Below, piece by piece: positions 59,382 to 64,000 of a stretch of 64,000 bases of DNA; the first letter of the stretch is position 1, and each line of letters begins with the position of its first letter. The notes under the pieces were generated by a model. That model searched no databases and had not been told where the DNA came from. It worked only from the letters and a program-made list of their open reading frames with translations. Source of the DNA: Chloranthus sessilifolius (Eukaryota > Streptophyta > Magnoliopsida > Chloranthales > Chloranthaceae); contig CM037589.1 in assembly GCA_021018995.1 (NCBI GenBank), positions 12,849,001-12,913,000 of the forward strand. The letters run 5' to 3'. The position numbers and the translations under genes were made by a program.

Positions 59382-59560
59382 CAAACTACATTCGGTTCTG
59401 TTTGGTTCGGTCGGTTTCGGCTTGGGGAGGCTTGGAACCGAAACCAAACCAAACTTTTCGATTTTCTTTTTTCTCAAACCGATACCTGTCCAAACCAGAC
59501 CAAACCCGGTGGTTCGGTCCGATTCGGCCGGTTTGGTCCAAAAAATGCACAACCCTAACT
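58747..59560. repeat. Fragments of TTTGGTT/CCAAACC-type elements around a CACTA MITE and (TA)n
   Basis: 58747-58870 begins TAGGGGTGTATTTGGTTGGG and is full of CCAAATC and GATTCGATT words. 59395-59560 has GGTTCGGTCGGTTTCGG and CCGAAACCAAACC words and ends AAAAATGCACAACCCTA. Both look like ends of non-autonomous elements but no duplications could be fixed. (TA)n occupies 59310-59379. Confidence 0.45.
59150..59309. mobile_element. CACTA-type MITE, second copy, ends degraded
   Basis: ACTACAAAAAATAAGACTAT then TAGCGGCAG at the left is mirrored by GGCTGCCGTTAATAGTCTTA then TTTTTTGTAC at the right, with TTGCCGCTATTAAC in the middle. It matches 56103-56227. The first C and last G of CACTA are lost against (TA)n flanks. 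Confidence 0.75.
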
Positions 59561-60004
59561 GAGACACCTTTTTCCATGCTAGTTTCAATATGCACACTCG
59601 GGATATTTCATTTTAATTATCCCACTCTCTTAGTATTTGGCAAATGGGACAATGGGTTTGAACCCATATTAGGAATAGTGATTTAGAACCTCAGATCACC
59701 TACCACGTGGCATGTAATTCCCAAACAACACCTATTTTGGGATCATGTGCCATGTGGCATGTGATTTATAAAAAAAAATTCAAAAGAAAGTTTTTTGGGT
59801 GTTCAAAATTGTAGTCCAAGTTTGGGTACTGCTCACACATTATGGTGGGTTGAATATTCCCTCTTTGACCACAGTTTGGACGGTGTATATGCATCGGATC
59901 ATACCACATGGCCTTCAACTGAGTCTAACCCAGCCCCCTGGGGTGGGTTGGAACCCATAATTAAGTGTTTTATAACTTATATAGGTACATTTTTGATTGG
60001 GAAA

Positions 60005-60150
60005 TTATAAATGGTGAAAAAAAATTTTAGACAATTTTGCAGGCAACTTATGTGGCACAACGTGGCTAGCTAGAGTTCTTGGGCGCACTATGTCTTCATG
60101 CAGTCATGTCGCGCCACATAAACTGCCTACAAAATTATCCATTGTATAAC
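60005..60150. mobile_element. Small MITE with GCCACATAA inverted words
   Basis: ACAATTTTGCAGGCAACTTA then TGTGGCACAACG at the left is mirrored by GTCGCGCCACATAAACTGCC then TACAAAATTATCC at the right. A similar arrangement of TTATGTGGCACGA and GTGCCACAT is visible at 54515-54600. Confidence 0.6.
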
Positions 60151-60280
60151 ACTGCCCTTTTTAAAATATAACAGATAATATAATATTATTGGGGTTGCTT
60201 ACTTGGAATTGAAGACAGATCGATAACCATTTGATGGAATTTTCAACTGTTATATAATTAAGGTAAATCATAGTAGAATC

Positions 60281-60567
60281 GGTTGAGCCATAGCTCAATT
60301 GGTATCTTCTTTCCTTATGGAAGCAAAATTTTCAACTGTTGTATAACTAATGTAAATGGCGGTAGAATCGGTTGAGCCATAGCTTAATTGGTATCTTCTT
60401 CCCTTATAGAAGCAACAGATCGTGGGTTCTAATATCCACTCATGCTCCAATCCTTTGTGTGGGTCTCTTTCTAGTGTGGGGCACTGAATTAATTCTTCTC
60501 TGCATGCAGTTTGCACTGACATGTGATGTCTATGCCGTATGACCTTATAGAAAAAAAAATAAAAAAA
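60281..60567 (+). mobile_element. tRNA-derived SINE with duplicated head
   Basis: The unit at 60370 reads GGTTGAGCCATAGCTTAATT then GG, a good pol III A box, with a B-box-like GGTTCTAATATCC at 60425-60437 and an A-rich tail ending near 60567. An 89-bp upstream unit (from 60281) repeats the A-box head and then the flanking sequence ATTTTCAACTGTTRTATAA, so the head plus flank is tandemly duplicated. It does not fold as an intact tRNA, so it is not a tRNA gene. Confidence 0.65.
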
Positions 60568-61093
60568 TCGTAATAAGGAGTAAATATATATCTTCTTAAA
60601 AAGATGGACTAATCAGTATCTTAGGCTTAATACATCTTTTACTTTACCTTCGGAAAAAAACAAAAAAAATCTTTAACTTTGTATTGCATTATTTATAGCT
60701 TATTTCCTCTTTCTAACCACCAAATTCCAAACATATTGTTGGTTTACTTCCGATTGCGTCATCAAGGATGAAATTGAGACTTTGAGATTCAAACTTTTTG
60801 GAGTTTGGAAATGGGTTGCTTTCAAGAAACCCACACTTAATAAAATAAAATCAAATCAAGTGAGATTCTAATCCTTTATTGTTCGGTTGGTTGAACACAC
60901 CAACCTAATTATGCCATATACTATTATATATAGAGAACAGAGAATTTAAGGTGACATCATTAGACCTAGCTAAGGGGTTTATTTTCTCTCGTCACCTGCT
61001 TGCTGGTCAGCAAATCTCATTTGAGATCTAATTGAAAAATCAACAATTTAAAAGTAATCGACTGACTTTATTTAAAATATGTACTATAGATGG

Positions 61094-61856
61094 TGTTATT
61101 ATAGGTTTAACCCCAACGGAGGTCGCTCGAGCTCGAGCGGGAACCAAATCCGTTCGAGCGAGGTAAGCACGCAACAAGAGCAAAATTTTTGAGAAAAGTC
61201 ACTTGAGCTATTTTGGTTCTCGCTGGAGCAACATGCGCACTCTTGCAAGGGAAAAGTTTCGGGTGTAAGTCGCTCGAGCGACTTCAATTCTCGCTCGAGC
61301 GACCAGTGTTGACCCGCGACATTAAGTTACATGCAGATTCTGTTTTTTGGGCAGTTTCTCTTGAGTTAGAAATATGACTCGGGATTTCTATATAAAAAGA
61401 AAGATTATGGACGAAAAAGGCTAAGAGAGAAAGGGCTTTTGAGAGAGCTTTTTAGAAGAGTTTTTCAAGAGAGAAAAGCTTGGGTGAATACTTTGAGAGG
61501 TAAGGTATTAAGAATTGCTTGAGGATTGAAGATCCGATTGAAGTCGTTCTTGTGCCGAGATTGTTATTATATTTCGACAGATCTCTTCTATGTTCTTTGA
61601 AGGACATTGTCTTTAGTTTAACAGTGATTTTACTATTGAAGATTGTGTTTGATCTTGTTTGAAAGTGTACTAGAGAGAAGAGAGTGTGTGCATTGTAAAT
61701 GTTCATAAATAATACATATACTCCAGTGGACGTAATCCTCGATTGGGTGAATCACGTAAATCTTATGTTATGTGTGTGACTGCTCTCTTACATGTTCTTA
61801 TTTTTCCGCATTTATTGCAATTGGGAGTTCATTAATACAGGTTGAATTCCTAACAG
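61094..61856 (+). mobile_element. Probable solo LTR with TCGCTCGAGCGA array upstream of TATA
   Basis: At 61126-61304 stand several TCGCTCGAGCGA-type palindromes. TATATAAAA follows at 61389, and later comes a leader with TTCCGCATTTATTGCAATTG and an end CCTAACA typical of copia-type LTRs. The left edge TGTTATT near 61094 and the flanks ATAGA on both sides (one base off on the right) suggest a solo LTR, but the duplication is not clean. No internal region follows. Confidence 0.55.
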
Positions 61857-62690
61857 ATAGATCAGTGGTTTACCCAGATGTAATCAATGAGTTTTCGAAG
61901 AAGAGAGCACCATGAAATGCAGCTAGCACATTGCATATGCTGAATACCCCATGGCACGCCTCATCAACGCCCCTCAAAATTACTATTAAAGTTAACTGAT
62001 ATTAGATAAATCAAGATTTCTCCTATCTTTGAGATAGTTATAGATAAAATTATATCATTATCTATAATAAAGTTATTTCGGCCATTTAATCCGATTTTTT
62101 TCATTTTCCTATTTCACTTATAGTTAAAGTGAAAAAAAAATCTTCAGGGCTATCACTCTTTTTGTAGCGTGCCCGTCTCAGAGCTCATGCTCTCCTTATT
62201 GCCTATTTTGTACTTTTCTGAATGACTAAAATCATTATTTTAAACTTTAAATATATTATAATATATTTGTTAAAATTTTACTTTTCTGATTTTTCCGACT
62301 TTGACAGATTTTGCCGATTTATTGCCTGACTCTCGACTTGGTGACTATGGACATGAGATGAGATGGCTCTAGCCATAGTACGTAGGCTTGGTGTTTTATT
62401 TGGTACAAATGGGGTCAAACATCTCTTCTGAGCAGCCAAAAAGGAGTCTATGATCACTTCAATTTACTATTTCTGATTCGGGGGTGGTTGGATGTCTACA
62501 TTTTGATGACTAACAAAATATATAATGTCCCCGTTTGTGAAAAATAGCTGATCACTTTTGGGTTCAAATCGAGATTATGATCATTTTGGTGTGACTTAGC
62601 CTTCTTTTGGATGCACAATCCAAATTTAAAGGGTGGCTCTATTTCCACCCACTCAAAATCTAGAGTACCAAAGCCAAAAACCACCTCACT
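61857..62690. other. Intergenic stretch without recognised features
   Basis: The region is AT-rich, with only short frames and no clear repeat boundaries. Confidence 0.3.
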
Positions 62691-62696
62691 TGATTG

Positions 62697-62999
62697 TTTG
62701 GTCATTTTTGGGATTTGTGTCACATGGAATCTACATCTAAGTCATCTGATGGTACGCCCATAATCCCAAGATCTATTGAGTTGACAAATGAGATGAAAAA
62801 TGATCTCCATCGTCTCGTTCAAAGCAGTCAAAGGCACATAAATGCACTTGATTTTCAAATCACTTGTTGGGACATTTTCGATGTGGAATCAATATTTGAG
62901 TCATCTGATGGTACGCTCATAATCTCAAGATCTATTTCGCGGAAGAATTGGGATGGAAAACAAACTCCAATATCTAATTCAAAGCAGTCAATGGTTTCG
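62697..62999. repeat. Two head-to-tail half copies of the GATCTCCATCAT foldback family
   Basis: 62697-62835 and 62866-62999 share TCATCTGATGGTACG, TCATAATC, CCAAGATCTATT and TTCAAAGCAGTCAA in the same order. Each resembles the right arm of the foldback elements near 3 kb and 51 kb. Left arms are not evident. Confidence 0.65.
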
Positions 63000-63470
63000 T
63001 TCTTCGGTGCTCTTTTACTGGGAGTACATAGAGCCACCCAAATTTATAATAGCATAATTTTCAAACTGATTTCACATAGGTTCCAAATGTCACTTCTTTT
63101 TATAAATAATATTAAACGAATAGAGTTAACACTTAACAAAACATATATAAATTACATAAATTGTTTTTAAAAACTTTTTTAGATTATTTTTTTAGAAGAA
63201 TGTGAATTTCCAAACTTAGAGTTAATTCCAAACTCAATTTCTTGACAAATTGAATGCTCACTAAGCAAGTTTTTCACAAGCAACTACTCTATGACACATT
63301 TTTACTCAAGTAATATAACATAGTAAATTCACATGTTAAGTAGCTCAAAAAAATTTCCAATACAGGAACCACTCACAAATGTGCAAAGCTACGAAAACCC
63401 CACCCCTTATTATATATACACACATAAGTTGGAGTCCATTGAAGTTACATGGCCTCAAGTCTCAAAGGAA

Positions 63471-63920
63471 TCAGCGCTGGTTCCACATAGAGGACAACCC
63501 CACTTCAGATAAGTAACTCCCTGAGCTTCCTTCTGCTAAATTTGGTGATTCTTCCAACTTTGGATTGCTACCAAACTTAGTGAGGTGATCCAAAACTAGC
63601 TTCATCACCTTTTTGTCACAAGATAAAGGGTTTAGGAGACCACCCAAATCTGGTAAGCCCCCCAGTTGGGCTAAGCTAAAGGAGGGCATGCTTGTTTCCA
63701 TTTGAGGAAAGTCTGAGAATGTTGGGTTTGTGCCTTGGGAATAATTGGAGAAGCAAGGATCTGGCTCAAAGTCACCAAAATTTAGAAGATTTTGGTCAAA
63801 GGTGAGGGGGTCTAATAGAGGTGGGAGTGAAGAAGAAGAACTTGGTTCATCATTTTCTGTAGGTTCGGCCCCAGTTCCTCTATTATTTTTGCAGAAGACT
63901 CGGCACAGAACCCATTCTTG
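63471..63920 (-). CDS. Last exon of a NAC transcription factor, NAC1 (NAC021/022) type
   Basis: After the minus-strand acceptor GAGCAG (63921-63926) an open frame of 150 codons runs to the stop at 63471. It starts QEWVLCRVFCKN, the end of the NAC DNA-binding domain (subdomain E). The rest is the activation tail: SLPPLLDPLTFDQN, PCFSNYSQGTNPT, CDKKVMKLVLDHLTKFGSNP and EGSSGSYLSEVG ending SMWNQR. The order and motifs parallel Arabidopsis NAC1 (SLPPLMDPY, CFSNLSQ, GEGSSES, ending in VWNC), an auxin-linked regulator of lateral root formation; the role here is by homology. The subdomain A-D exons lie beyond 64000 (upstream on this strand), so the gene is cut by the window edge. No breaks are seen. 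Confidence 0.9.
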   Translation of the reverse strand, partial: QEWVLCRVFCKNNRGTGAEPTENDEPSSSSSLPPLLDPLTFDQNLLNFGDFEPDPCFSNYSQGTNPTFSDFPQMETSMPSFSLAQLGGLPDLGGLLNPLSCDKKVMKLVLDHLTKFGSNPKLEESPNLAEGSSGSYLSEVGLSSMWNQR

Positions 63921-64000
63921 CTGCTCAATGAAGAATGGAAGAAAAAGTCAGAAAACTAACAATTTTTAATTAGTAATAAGCAATACTTGCTAGGATTAAG

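Noticed and set aside
59303-59400. Protein frames made of Tyr-Ile repeats
   Set aside because: They are translations of a (TA)n microsatellite.
60281-60440. tRNA gene(s)
   Set aside because: A and B box-like words are present but no acceptor stem or cloverleaf can be formed, and an A-rich tail follows; SINE fits better.

Overview
The window is repeat-rich nuclear DNA of a flowering plant. This follows from three plant-specific genes (an LSD1-type zinc-finger gene, a CASP-like membrane protein gene and a NAC transcription factor), GT-AG introns, plant L1 LINEs, Ty1/copia and other LTR remnants, and hAT and CACTA elements. The species cannot be fixed from the sequence; very long introns packed with nested transposons suggest a large genome.

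Layout. 0-3.5 kb: LTR-like sequence with a tandem array, then foldback MITEs. About 3.6-42.4 kb, plus strand: one LSD1 orthologue. It has a TATA box, a likely non-coding first exon and six coding exons (7346-7457, 36620-36733, 41601-41713, 41840-41917, 41993-42064, 42166-42207; 176 aa). Its first coding intron is about 29 kb and holds two L1 LINEs (one full length with a 15-bp target duplication), four solo LTRs with intact 5-bp duplications, a 6.2-kb decayed autonomous hAT, and several short hAT derivatives. The second coding intron holds a truncated Ty1/copia element that was itself hit three times by short hATs. 42.6-43.2 kb: a minisatellite. 45.4-46.1 kb: a fragment of a filament-like plant protein gene. 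46-51 kb: MITEs. 51.4-57.5 kb, plus strand: a three-exon CASP-like gene (201 aa). 57.7-63 kb: hAT/CACTA MITEs, a tRNA-type SINE and a solo-LTR-like sequence. 63.47 kb to the window end, minus strand: last exon of a NAC1 (NAC021/022)-type gene whose NAC domain lies mostly beyond the window.

The host genes look unrelated in function: LSD1 is a cell-death/stress regulator, CASPL is a membrane scaffold-like protein, and NAC1 is a developmental transcription factor. The most interesting structure is in the mobile DNA. A set of hAT derivatives shares outer ends (CAWGGRTCAAAAT) and 8-bp target duplications, yet is filled with two different palindromic words, CGATACGTATCG or CCGAAATTTCGG. A third hAT-like element uses GCGATCGC/CGCTTAAGCG words. 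In parallel, LTRs carry arrays of TCGATCGATCGA or TCGCTCGAGCGA just upstream of their TATA boxes, and two LTRs of one family carry different words at the same place. I read this as exchange or turnover of palindromic protein-binding modules inside otherwise conserved element ends; that reading is inference.
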